Below, one piece after another: positions 16,399-24,469 of a stretch of 33,542 bases of DNA. The stretch's first letter is position 1; each line of letters starts with the position of its first letter. The translations under genes and the position numbers were made by a program. This DNA is from an uncultured Pelagibacteraceae bacterium (GTDB lineage: Bacteria > Pseudomonadota > Alphaproteobacteria > Pelagibacterales > Pelagibacteraceae): NCBI GenBank assembly GCA_902585365.1, contig CACIDF010000001.1, positions 124,408-157,949 on the forward strand. Reading direction: 5' to 3'. The notes below the pieces were generated by a model. It did no database searches. It was not told the origin of the DNA and worked only from the letters and a program-made list of their open reading frames with translations.

Positions 16399-17484
16399 AT
16401 GAATAAAATTTTATATTTAAGCGATTTATCTCTTCCAAATAAATCTGCTCATGCAGTTCACGTAATGAAAATGTGTGATGCTTTTGCTAAAAATAAAAAT
16501 CTTGATTTAATAGTTAATGATTGCTCTTGTAGTTGGGGAGAAATTAAGAAAAACTATAGTTTAGAAAATAATTTTAATATTATAGCCTTAAATAATATTA
16601 AGGTTAGAAATTTAATTTTTAGAGCATTAAATGCATATAAGACATTAAAAATCTCAAAAAATATAAATTATAAATTTATTATCTCGAGAAATATTTTTTC
16701 AAGTATCTTTTTAGCTTATTTTGGAAAAAAAAATATTCTTGAGATTCATACTGAGCTCACTGGTGTAACAAAGAAAATATTTTTTTTTTTTAAAAAGGTA
16801 ATTCAAAAAAATTTAAAATTTATCTTTATCCATAAAGAGCTTAAAAAATATCTAAAAATACATGAAAATTTTATAGTTCTTGATGATTCAATAAATTTAA
16901 GAGAGTTTGATTGTATAAAAAAAAAAGCTGTTAAAAATAAATTTGTTTATACCGGTAGTTACTTGAGGGGCAAAGGAATAGAAATTATAATTAATTTAGC
17001 TAAACATTTTAAAAAATATGAGTTTCACACGTATGGTAACATTGATACATTTCCAAGAGATATTAAAAGAAAAATAGGCAAAATAAATAATTTATACATA
17101 AACGATTTTATAACTTATAATAAAATTCCAAAAGTGATTAAATCTGCTGAGTATCTTTTGATGCCTTACCCTAGTAAAATTGAAGTGCTAATTAAAGGTA
17201 TTAATGTAAAAAAATACATTTCGCCATTAAAAATGTTTGAATATTTGGCTGCAAGAAGAATTATTTTCGCTTCTTACCAAAAATCGTATAATCATATTCT
17301 AGTAGATAATTTTAATGCTGTTTTGATAAAAAAAAATAGTATTACAGAATGGAAAAAAAAAATAAAACAAGTTGTGGCAAATAAAAATAAATACACAATT
17401 CTTAAAAAAAACTCATATGAAACAGCCAAAAAATTTACATGGAAAAAAAGAGCTTTTAAAATAATAAATTTTGCTAATGAATAA
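16399..17484 (+). CDS. GT4-like glycosyltransferase
   Basis: A 361-residue GT-B glycosyltransferase. It opens with ILYLSDLSLPNKSAHAVHVMKMC, an acceptor-site pattern common in GT4 enzymes of O-antigen loci. It then shows ILEIHTELTGVTKK, FVYTGSYLRGKGIEIIINLA at the domain junction, and the donor-site segment YISPLKMFEYLAARRIIFAS. The last element and the HTEL/HDDI region match the minus-strand glycosyltransferase at 13529-14641, so I treat them as paralogues. The gene directly abuts the sulfotransferase-like gene and overlaps the epimerase start by 8 bp, forming one transcription unit. Sugar specificity is unknown. Confidence 0.83.
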   Translation: MNKILYLSDLSLPNKSAHAVHVMKMCDAFAKNKNLDLIVNDCSCSWGEIKKNYSLENNFNIIALNNIKVRNLIFRALNAYKTLKISKNINYKFIISRNIFSSIFLAYFGKKNILEIHTELTGVTKKIFFFFKKVIQKNLKFIFIHKELKKYLKIHENFIVLDDSINLREFDCIKKKAVKNKFVYTGSYLRGKGIEIIINLAKHFKKYEFHTYGNIDTFPRDIKRKIGKINNLYINDFITYNKIPKVIKSAEYLLMPYPSKIEVLIKGINVKKYISPLKMFEYLAARRIIFASYQKSYNHILVDNFNAVLIKKNSITEWKKKIKQVVANKNKYTILKKNSYETAKKFTWKKRAFKIINFANE

Positions 17485-18430
17485 AAAAAAGATAATTGTC
17501 ACCGGTAGCTGTGGTTTTATAGGTTTTCACGTATGTAAATGCTTAATTGAAAATAATTTTAAAGTAATTGGAATTGATAATTTAGATAATTACTATGATG
17601 TTAAAATAAAAATTAGAAGATTAAATTTGTTAAGAAAAGATGCAAATTTTAAATTTTATAAAAAAAGTATCTTGGATAGAAGCTTAAATAAATTGGTAAG
17701 TAAAATTAAACCAAATTTGATAATAAATTTAGCTGCACAACCAGGAGTAAGATATAGTTTTAAGAATCCGCAAAAATATATTGATACAAATATAAAAGGC
17801 TTTTTGAATATTTTAGAAATTATGAAAGATAATAAAATAAATAAATTAATATATGCATCTTCAAGCTCAGTTTATGGAAACAGCAAAAAATTTCCATCAA
17901 GAGAAAGTATGCCTTTGAAACCCGAAAATTTATACGGACTTACAAAGATTTTTAACGAAGATATGGCAAAATTTTATAGTCAAAAATTTTTAATATCTTC
18001 TGTTGGTTTAAGATTTTTTACAGTTTACGGAAAACTTGGGAGGCCAGATATGTTTATTCCAAAAGTTATTAACAATATGAAAAAGGGCAAAATCATAGAT
18101 TTATATAATAATGGAAACCATCATAGAGATTTTACTTATGTTGATGATATATCCTCAGTAATAAATGATATTGCAAACAATTTACTTAAATCAAGAAAAA
18201 GTAATCATGAAGTTTTTAATCTTTGTTATGGAAATACAGTTAAGATTGGGAAAGTTATACGGGAAGTAAGTAAAAATTTAAATATCAAACCTAATATTAG
18301 AAATAAAAAATTTCAACTTGGAGACATGTATAAAACTTACGGAAGTAATAGGAAAATTTCAAAAAAATATAAGTTTAAAAACCTAATTGATATAACAAGA
18401 GGCCTGAAAGAAGTTATTGATTATGACTAA
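17477..18430 (+). CDS. UDP-glucuronate 4-epimerase-like SDR
   Basis: Extended short-chain dehydrogenase/epimerase, probably interconverting UDP-glucuronate and UDP-galacturonate with NAD. I chose the ATG at 17477 (317 residues), so the Rossmann motif GSCGFIG falls at about residues 10-16. Next come IDNLDNYYDVKIK (the DNLNxYYD signature of GlcUA epimerases), NLAAQPGVRYSFKNP, ASSSSVYG, the catalytic YGLTK (Y-x3-K), RFFTVYGKLGRPDMF and HHRDFTYVDDI. The FFTVYG-x-x-GRPDM block is characteristic of UDP-GlcA 4-epimerases (LpsL/GAE type). It overlaps the preceding glycosyltransferase. It would supply an acidic sugar for the surface polymer. Confidence 0.85.
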   Translation: MNKKKIIVTGSCGFIGFHVCKCLIENNFKVIGIDNLDNYYDVKIKIRRLNLLRKDANFKFYKKSILDRSLNKLVSKIKPNLIINLAAQPGVRYSFKNPQKYIDTNIKGFLNILEIMKDNKINKLIYASSSSVYGNSKKFPSRESMPLKPENLYGLTKIFNEDMAKFYSQKFLISSVGLRFFTVYGKLGRPDMFIPKVINNMKKGKIIDLYNNGNHHRDFTYVDDISSVINDIANNLLKSRKSNHEVFNLCYGNTVKIGKVIREVSKNLNIKPNIRNKKFQLGDMYKTYGSNRKISKKYKFKNLIDITRGLKEVIDYD

Positions 18431-18465
18431 TTACGTTTATTTTAAATTTTAATAAAAAGACTTTC

Positions 18466-20037
18466 TCAAATTTTATACAAAGTAGGAGTTAAAAAGTTGA
18501 GGGATCTTTTGTTAAGGGAATTAAATTTTCTAAGAATTTTATTATTTTCTCTTCTATGAATTTTGTTATTTTCATACCCATCCAGTCCAGCAAAATAAAT
18601 TGATTTTACATCACTAGAATATAAAAATGACAAAATATATGGTAATACTAATATTTTTTCTAAAACACAGTGACTGTTAAAATAACCAAATTTTTTTTCT
18701 TCAATTTTAAGCCCATAGTCTATTTTTTTAAAATTTTTTGTTAGATCTTTTAACTCTTTATTAAAAGAAGAAAAAGGTGTTATCAATTTAAGATTTGGGG
18801 GTATACTTTTAATTTCTGAAATGATTCTAGAGGGATGACAAATACCTAAAAAATCTACTTTTGCACCAATTTTTAAATTCTTAATAAAATTAAGAGAAAT
18901 AATAATTGGTTTATTTTTTTTTATAAAATTATTTATCTTTTTCATATTTTTTTTTAGTGAGGGTCCGTTTGCTAAAATTAATACTTTTTTGCCATTAAAA
19001 ATTTGATTTTCAATCTTGCTAAATTTAGCTTGAGATAAAAATTTTTTTGAATTTTTGTAAACAGTAGGGTTAAAACTCTTACATTTTTGGAGTTTTAAAT
19101 TCTCAATTGCAAGCATAATTTCATTTTCCTCATATCTTTTCTCAGACAGCATGTTTTGAATATACGTTGGATGAATTTTATATTTAGCTGATAGATAATA
19201 ATATAAATTAGTACCCCACATATACTTCTTTTTGAGCTTTGCAAAATGATCATCTACAATATCAGTGAGAAAAAGTAATTTATAATTTTTAACTTTAATT
19301 GAATTTAAAAATGAACACAAAAGTTCAGTTTTAGTGTTTCCGGGTCCTCTGCCCATACCTAAAATAGTAGAGTCTAAATAATTAGCCCCATTTTCAAATG
19401 AAGCCACTGTGTTTTGTAAAGCACCCTCCATATTGTCATGCGCATGTATCCCAAAAGGCTTTTTCCAAAATTTTTTAATTGTATGACAAATCTTAGTGGT
19501 TTTATTTTGATCCAGCGATCCTAAACTATCTGCGAAATAAAATATGTCTAAGTATTTTTTATTAATTTTTTTTAAAATATTCGATAGTTCATTATTGTTA
19601 ATTTCAGAAATCTGCATTAAATTAATTGCAGTTAAATAACCTTTTTTCTTTAGGATTTTTGAGGCCTCAATAGCAATATCAATTTCGTTTTTATGCGTAG
19701 CAATCCTTACTAAAGAAATTTTACTTTTTTTCCTAGAAAAAAAAAGTTTATTTATTTCATTATTCAAATTTAATTTATTAAATTCACCAATATTTATCAT
19801 GGTAGCAATTTTTAATTTTTTTGAGATTTTTAACTTTGACAAATGTTTTTCAGTTGTACTTGCATATAGTCCTAAATTTGAAGTATCCTTGAGAAATCTA
19901 AAACCTAATTCTACAAAATCAATATTCAATTTTTCCATAACCTCTAAATATTTTCTAACTAAACTTTCTTCAAAGTTCCATAAATTGTAATAACCACCAT
20001 CTCTTAGTGTGCAATCAATATGATAAATTTTATTCAT
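18466..20037 (-). CDS. Fusion of DRE-TIM (HMGL-like) aldolase and DUF115-like domain
   Basis: A 523-residue two-domain protein. Residues about 1-320 are an HMGL/4-hydroxy-2-oxovalerate-aldolase-type TIM barrel. The DRE-TIM motif DCTLRDGG (8-15) supplies R12 and D13, and GIHAHDN (196-202) supplies the metal-binding H198 and H200, so the active site looks intact. Residues about 348-485 form a second domain with VLILANGPSLKKN (352-364), ISLNF, and FAGLDGYEN (482-490). That pattern is the DUF115/MptE-like fold found in surface-glycan and flagellin-modification loci. The start shares one base with the ABC transporter stop. A carbon-carbon lyase or synthase acting on a keto-acid sugar or its substituent is plausible; the actual substrate is unknown. 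Confidence 0.75.
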   Translation of the reverse strand: MNKIYHIDCTLRDGGYYNLWNFEESLVRKYLEVMEKLNIDFVELGFRFLKDTSNLGLYASTTEKHLSKLKISKKLKIATMINIGEFNKLNLNNEINKLFFSRKKSKISLVRIATHKNEIDIAIEASKILKKKGYLTAINLMQISEINNNELSNILKKINKKYLDIFYFADSLGSLDQNKTTKICHTIKKFWKKPFGIHAHDNMEGALQNTVASFENGANYLDSTILGMGRGPGNTKTELLCSFLNSIKVKNYKLLFLTDIVDDHFAKLKKKYMWGTNLYYYLSAKYKIHPTYIQNMLSEKRYEENEIMLAIENLKLQKCKSFNPTVYKNSKKFLSQAKFSKIENQIFNGKKVLILANGPSLKKNMKKINNFIKKNKPIIISLNFIKNLKIGAKVDFLGICHPSRIISEIKSIPPNLKLITPFSSFNKELKDLTKNFKKIDYGLKIEEKKFGYFNSHCVLEKILVLPYILSFLYSSDVKSIYFAGLDGYENNKIHRRENNKILRKFNSLNKRSLNFLTPTLYKI

Positions 20038-21725
20038 TAATTTAAGATTACGTCTTTATTTTTTATAATAATTTTGTGATCGATATATTTAGTAATTTCA
20101 TCAGAGTGAGAAATTACTATCAAAATTTTATTATCTTTTAAAGATGAAATACTCTCAAAAATTTCTCTCTCGTTTTCTTTATCCAAAGATGAAGTTGGTT
20201 CATCAAAAATAATTAATTGTGCATCGTGGTAAATAGCTCTTGCAATTGCAAGTCTTTGGGCCTGGCCACCTGAAAGTTTAACTGCATTTTCCCCTACAAA
20301 CTCGTTAAGATTATTATCTAAACTGTATATAAATTCTTTTAATTTTGATTTAGTTATGCATTCATCTAATTTAGTTTCATTTATATTTTTGGTTGAATAG
20401 TCAAAAGTTATGTTAGACTTTATGGTGTTATCGAACATAAATATTTTTTGAGGTAACAACGACTGGTAATTATTTTTAATTTCATCTAATTTATACTTAT
20501 TATTAACTAAAATTTGTCCTCTTTTTTGTTTCAATAAGCCTAATAATAAATTTGCTAGAGTAGTTTTACCTGATCCACTTGGACCAATTATTCCATAAAT
20601 TTTCCCTTTATTAAAATCTAAGTTCACATTTTCTAAAAGTTTTCTGTCTTTATAATAAAAATCTAAATTTTTAATATTTATACTATTAAGTTTAAAATCT
20701 TTTAAATATTTAAAGGTATTTTTTTCAAATTTATCTGATAGGTAATGTTTTTTTAGCTCACTATTCAAAATCTCTAAAGATAATTTATGATACCTAATTA
20801 ACTGGTATTGATTGAGAATTTTATTTCCAGAAGGTATTAGTCTCACAGCTGCTGCCATGAAAATAGATAATGTTGGAAGAATATCAATTAATTCAATATT
20901 TGATAAACCTAAGAAAATTAAAAATATACAAATTAATAAAACAAAACTTTGTTCGTAAATAGGTTTTGGAATTGATTTAAATATGTTTGTTTTTATTGAG
21001 ATATCAATTTGTTTTGATAAATTAAAAATATTCAAATCTAAAAATTTATTTTCTTTTTTGTAAGTTTTAATTTCTCTAATGCTGTTGAATGTTTCAAGTA
21101 ATTCTTTTAAAAATTTTCTACTGAAACTTACTCTTTCCTTCGAATATAAAGATAACTTTAATTTTGTAGAATAATAAAAAATCAAAGATACAAATAATAT
21201 TAATAAACTAGCAATGATTGTAAAAAAAAAGTTAACTTTTAGTAAAAGTATTAATATTGCTGCAGTGATTAATATTTCTAAAATAACGTTAAGTAGCGCA
21301 TTAAGATAGGTTACAAACCCTTGAACTTCATCAATATTTTTAGACATTATTGAGGTATTGCTTTTAACAAAATATTTATACTGCATTTCTAGATAATTCT
21401 TAATTAACTTGTGCGCTATATTTAATTGGATATTTCCCAAAAATTTGTATTGAAAATAATTAAGCAACAAAAAAAGTAAGTTTTTAATTGCGAATATAAA
21501 AAATAAAAAGATAGAAGAGAAAATTAAAAAATTTTCCTTACTAATTGGAATTATTGATTTATATGCAAATTCACCATCTACTATAAATTTTACGATTGGG
21601 AATAATAGGGCAATCCCAATTACCTCTAAAAACATTAGAATTACTGCAAAAAAAAAATAAAGTATTATTTTACTTTTGAACTTTGGATCTATTAAATTTT
21701 TTATTTTTTTAAAAGTGATAAGCAT
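20037..21725 (-). CDS. ABC-type glycan flippase/exporter (PglK/MsbA-like)
   Basis: A 562-residue half-transporter with a fused membrane domain (about 1-310, six hydrophobic segments) and an ATPase domain (about 345-560). Motifs are Walker A GPSGSGKT (381-388), Q-loop LLPQKIF (423-429), signature LSGGQ (484-488), Walker B LIIFDE (504-509) and H-loop H540. The N-terminal EVIGIALLFPIVKFIVDG resembles PglK-type flippases for lipid-linked oligosaccharides more than drug exporters. It should work as a homodimer in the inner membrane. It lies 2 bp after the SDR stop within the nonulosonic acid operon, so moving the finished lipid-linked glycan to the periplasm is the likely job. Confidence 0.87.
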   Translation of the reverse strand: MLITFKKIKNLIDPKFKSKIILYFFFAVILMFLEVIGIALLFPIVKFIVDGEFAYKSIIPISKENFLIFSSIFLFFIFAIKNLLFLLLNYFQYKFLGNIQLNIAHKLIKNYLEMQYKYFVKSNTSIMSKNIDEVQGFVTYLNALLNVILEILITAAILILLLKVNFFFTIIASLLILFVSLIFYYSTKLKLSLYSKERVSFSRKFLKELLETFNSIREIKTYKKENKFLDLNIFNLSKQIDISIKTNIFKSIPKPIYEQSFVLLICIFLIFLGLSNIELIDILPTLSIFMAAAVRLIPSGNKILNQYQLIRYHKLSLEILNSELKKHYLSDKFEKNTFKYLKDFKLNSINIKNLDFYYKDRKLLENVNLDFNKGKIYGIIGPSGSGKTTLANLLLGLLKQKRGQILVNNKYKLDEIKNNYQSLLPQKIFMFDNTIKSNITFDYSTKNINETKLDECITKSKLKEFIYSLDNNLNEFVGENAVKLSGGQAQRLAIARAIYHDAQLIIFDEPTSSLDKENEREIFESISSLKDNKILIVISHSDEITKYIDHKIIIKNKDVILN

Positions 21726-21727
21726 AA

Positions 21728-22450
21728 TTATAAAGAAAAACCATCATCAATAATAATATTTTGCCCAGTAATTTTTTTGGCTTTATCTGAAATTAAAAGC
21801 TCAACAATGCCGATTATGTCTTGGGAATTTAAAAGTTTTTTACTGGCACTATAATTGCCATATTTTTTTAAAAAATTTTTGTTTTGATTATCAAAAATAC
21901 CACCTGGACTTATAGTGTTAATCTTTATGTTTTTATGAAGGTACTGCTTGGCCAAAAATTTAGTCATCATAATAATTGATGATTTTACAAGAGCGTAATA
22001 CATCGGCATACTCATGTTAGTTTTTTTATAAATCTCAAACCTCGGTAAAAAAGATCCATATATAGAGGTAAAATTGATTATTGATCCGCCTTTATTTTTT
22101 TCAAAATAGTTAATGAAAATTTTATTTAAGTTATAGAAAGGTTCTAGATGAGTATTAAATTCTAATGCAAATTCCTTAAAATTTAGGTTTAAATATTTTG
22201 TTTTTTTTTTTATCTTAGCTCTTGGATATAAACAAATTATAACTGCATCTATTTTTTTATATTTGTTAATAATTTTATTTATAGTTTTTTCTGATAATTT
22301 GAATTTACTGGTATCTAGTAAAATATCAGTATTGCGGCCTTTTTTTTTATCTATACCTATAATATTATAATTTTTGTTAAACCCTTTTTTTAAAGAGGAT
22401 CCAATTAGTCCTGAGGAGCCAAACAAAATTATATTTTTTTTTAACTTCAT
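21728..22450 (-). CDS. Short-chain dehydrogenase, PtmA-like
   Basis: A 240-residue classical SDR. It has the cofactor loop FGSSGLIGSSL (about 10-20), a middle block VIICLYPRAKI in place of the usual NNAG, a serine in INFTSIYGS, the catalytic YALVK (Y-x3-K), ISPGGIFD and the C-terminal ITGQNIIIDDGFSL. In Campylobacter the SDR gene ptmA sits beside the CMP-legionaminate synthetase gene ptmB, and here the SDR is likewise near the NeuA-like gene. It probably oxidises or reduces a sugar or keto intermediate with NAD(P). It lies 5 bp after the aminotransferase stop, which suggests the two enzymes act in sequence (ketone formation, then amination). Substrate is unknown. Confidence 0.8.
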   Translation of the reverse strand: MKLKKNIILFGSSGLIGSSLKKGFNKNYNIIGIDKKKGRNTDILLDTSKFKLSEKTINKIINKYKKIDAVIICLYPRAKIKKKTKYLNLNFKEFALEFNTHLEPFYNLNKIFINYFEKNKGGSIINFTSIYGSFLPRFEIYKKTNMSMPMYYALVKSSIIMMTKFLAKQYLHKNIKINTISPGGIFDNQNKNFLKKYGNYSASKKLLNSQDIIGIVELLISDKAKKITGQNIIIDDGFSL

Positions 22451-22455
22451 AAAAA

Positions 22456-23763
22456 TTATCCTGTAAGTCTTTTAAAGGTAGAATGTTTAATTTCACCTTT
22501 AAGAGGAAATTTACCGTTTTCTAAACATTTTCTAATTTTACAAAAAACTATATTCACTTCTTTTAAATATTTATTTATAATTAAATTATTGTAAGCATAA
22601 CTGGTAGCAACTTGAGCGCCTGCTAAAAAACCTTTTTTTAACATTTCTTGTGTGAAATAAGTTAAAATTTCTTGACTATTTTTATAATCAAATCGTAAAT
22701 ATGGGATACAATCTTGTCCGCTTATTACAATTTTAATATCATTTTTTTTTGCAATTTCACTCCAGCCTTTTTTTATTCTTTTACCATATTTTGAAATTAT
22801 TCTATTAACATTATGTTTTTTTAATTTTTTTAAAGTGGCATTTGCAGCTATGAAGCCTAATCTGTCTGTCCACATTGTTGAACTAATAAAGGTATCTTGA
22901 GCCACTTGCATTATTTCTTTCCTACCTATAATTGCTGAAATTGGATAACCATTTCCAATTGATTTTCCAAATATCGCAATATCTGGGTTAACTTTTAATT
23001 TTAGGTGCAGGCCACCATAATTATCTTTAAATCCTGAGGTTATTTCATCAAAAATTAAAAGAGCGTTATTTTTTTTTGCAATTGATTTTACTTGTTTTAA
23101 AAAGTTACCCGATGGTTTTACTCCTCTCATTGGTTCCATTATTATTATTCCAATATTATTGTTTTTTTTACTGAAAATTTTTTTTAAGGATTTAATATCA
23201 TTGTACATGAATGGTTTAATAGAATTTTTAAAAGAATTTGAAACACCTTTAGTCTTGAGGCCTGGCAATAATTGTTGATCTAAATTTTTTGAATTTGACA
23301 TATTGGTTGCAAGATACCAGTCGTGCCAACCATGATAGCCACAAAATGCGATGTTATTTTTGTTTGTAAACGCTCTTGCAATTCTAATTGCAACCATGCA
23401 TGCTTCACCGCCAGACTTACAAAATTTTGCCATACCGGACCATTTATGGATTTTTAGTAATTCATTAGCTAGATCTACTTCCTCTGTTGCATTTAAAGTG
23501 CACATAGAGCCTTTCTTTAAACCTAAAATTAAAGAATCATTAATTTCTTTATTTGAATATCCTAAGACACAAGCTGTAACACCCATGCCAGCAAAGTCAT
23601 AGTAAACTTTATTATTTAAATCCCAAACTTTGCACCCTTTGGCTTTTTTATAATATGCTGGCCACTGACCAGGTAAAAATAATTCACTTCTCTTTGATAG
23701 TAGTTGATTACCACCAGGTATTATCTTTTTAGCTTTTTTTAAAAGTTGTTGTCCTTTATTCAT
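22456..23763 (-). CDS. Class III PLP aminotransferase, glutamate-1-semialdehyde aminomutase-like
   Basis: PLP enzyme of fold type I. I chose the ATG at 23763 (435 residues, MNKGQQLLKKAKKIIPGG); a longer frame to 23799 overlaps the upstream gene much further. The pattern is HemL-like: IPGGNQLLSKR, VWDLNNKVYYDFAGMG, KSGGEACMVAIRIARAFT, GYHGWHDW, IIMEPMRG, LIFDEITSGF, and the PLP lysine segment IFGKSIGNGYPISAI. True HemL makes 5-aminolevulinate, but this gene sits between a CMP-sugar synthetase and an SDR, so amination of a sugar or keto acid is more likely. It overlaps neuA by 8 bp. The genome's housekeeping hemL, if present, would be elsewhere. Confidence 0.85.
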   Translation of the reverse strand: MNKGQQLLKKAKKIIPGGNQLLSKRSELFLPGQWPAYYKKAKGCKVWDLNNKVYYDFAGMGVTACVLGYSNKEINDSLILGLKKGSMCTLNATEEVDLANELLKIHKWSGMAKFCKSGGEACMVAIRIARAFTNKNNIAFCGYHGWHDWYLATNMSNSKNLDQQLLPGLKTKGVSNSFKNSIKPFMYNDIKSLKKIFSKKNNNIGIIIMEPMRGVKPSGNFLKQVKSIAKKNNALLIFDEITSGFKDNYGGLHLKLKVNPDIAIFGKSIGNGYPISAIIGRKEIMQVAQDTFISSTMWTDRLGFIAANATLKKLKKHNVNRIISKYGKRIKKGWSEIAKKNDIKIVISGQDCIPYLRFDYKNSQEILTYFTQEMLKKGFLAGAQVATSYAYNNLIINKYLKEVNIVFCKIRKCLENGKFPLKGEIKHSTFKRLTG

Positions 23764-24469
23764 AATTCTTAATATAATATTTTGCCAAATTGAAATCATT
23801 TATATCGTCAATTTCTAAAGATCTCCAATTTTTTACCTCAAATGCTTGGGTCTTATTATGATAAAAGGTTTTTTTTCGTAACAAAGTGGAAATTTTTGAA
23901 ATATATAGAGAGCCTTCCAAAAAATAAAGTGGCTGAATATCTTGTCGCCTCATTGTAGACTTGAAATTATTATTTAAGTACGGTCTTAGAATATTTTTTT
24001 TATTTATTTTAAATAAAAAATTTGGATGTTGAGCTTTAACTTTTGAAACGCTTACTATAGTTTCTATATCATTGTTAATAATTTTATTTATACAAAACTC
24101 TATATCTCTATAATCCCTTAACGGAGATGTGGGCTCTAGCAAAAGTAGGTATTCAAATTTTATTTTTTTTTTTTTAAAATAGTCTATTGCATGTTTTAAA
24201 ACGCTAAAAGTGCTTGCTTTATCTGTTGCAAGTTTTTTTGGTCTAATGAAGGGAACACTTACTCCATATTTTTTTGATATTTTTGAAATTTTCAAGGAGT
24301 CTGTGCTTACGACTATTTCACTGATTTTCTTACATTTCTTTGCAGCAAAAATCGACCATGCTATTAGCGGGTGATTATTTAATCTTTTTAAATTTTTGTT
24401 TTTTAAACCTTTACTGCCCTCTCTTGCTGGAATAATGCATAATATTTTAGGGCTTATACTTTTACTCAA
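23756..24469 (-). CDS. CMP-nonulosonic acid cytidylyltransferase (NeuA/LegF/PtmB-like)
   Basis: Activates a nonulosonic acid with CTP to give the CMP-sugar donor. The 237-residue protein has the family signature IIPAREGSKGLKNKNLKRLNNHPLIAWS (about 12-39), then EIVVSTDSLKISKI, RPKKLATDKASTFSVLKHAI, LLLEPTSPLRDYRDIE, TIVSVSKVKAQHPNFLF and the C-terminal EIDDINDFNLAKY. These blocks are typical of sialate, legionaminate and pseudaminate cytidylyltransferases. KdsB-type KDO enzymes lack the REGSKG-x-x-NKN form. It overlaps the CBS-nucleotidyltransferase gene by 4 bp (ATGA). LegF is favoured because LegB-, LegG- and LegI-like genes share the operon. Confidence 0.9.
   Translation of the reverse strand: MSKSISPKILCIIPAREGSKGLKNKNLKRLNNHPLIAWSIFAAKKCKKISEIVVSTDSLKISKISKKYGVSVPFIRPKKLATDKASTFSVLKHAIDYFKKKKIKFEYLLLLEPTSPLRDYRDIEFCINKIINNDIETIVSVSKVKAQHPNFLFKINKKNILRPYLNNNFKSTMRRQDIQPLYFLEGSLYISKISTLLRKKTFYHNKTQAFEVKNWRSLEIDDINDFNLAKYYIKNYE

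Noticed and set aside
22456..23763. Calling the aminotransferase housekeeping hemL
   Set aside because: Sequence style fits HemL, but overlap with a CMP-sugar synthetase gene and the operon context argue for a sugar pathway role; the name is left open.
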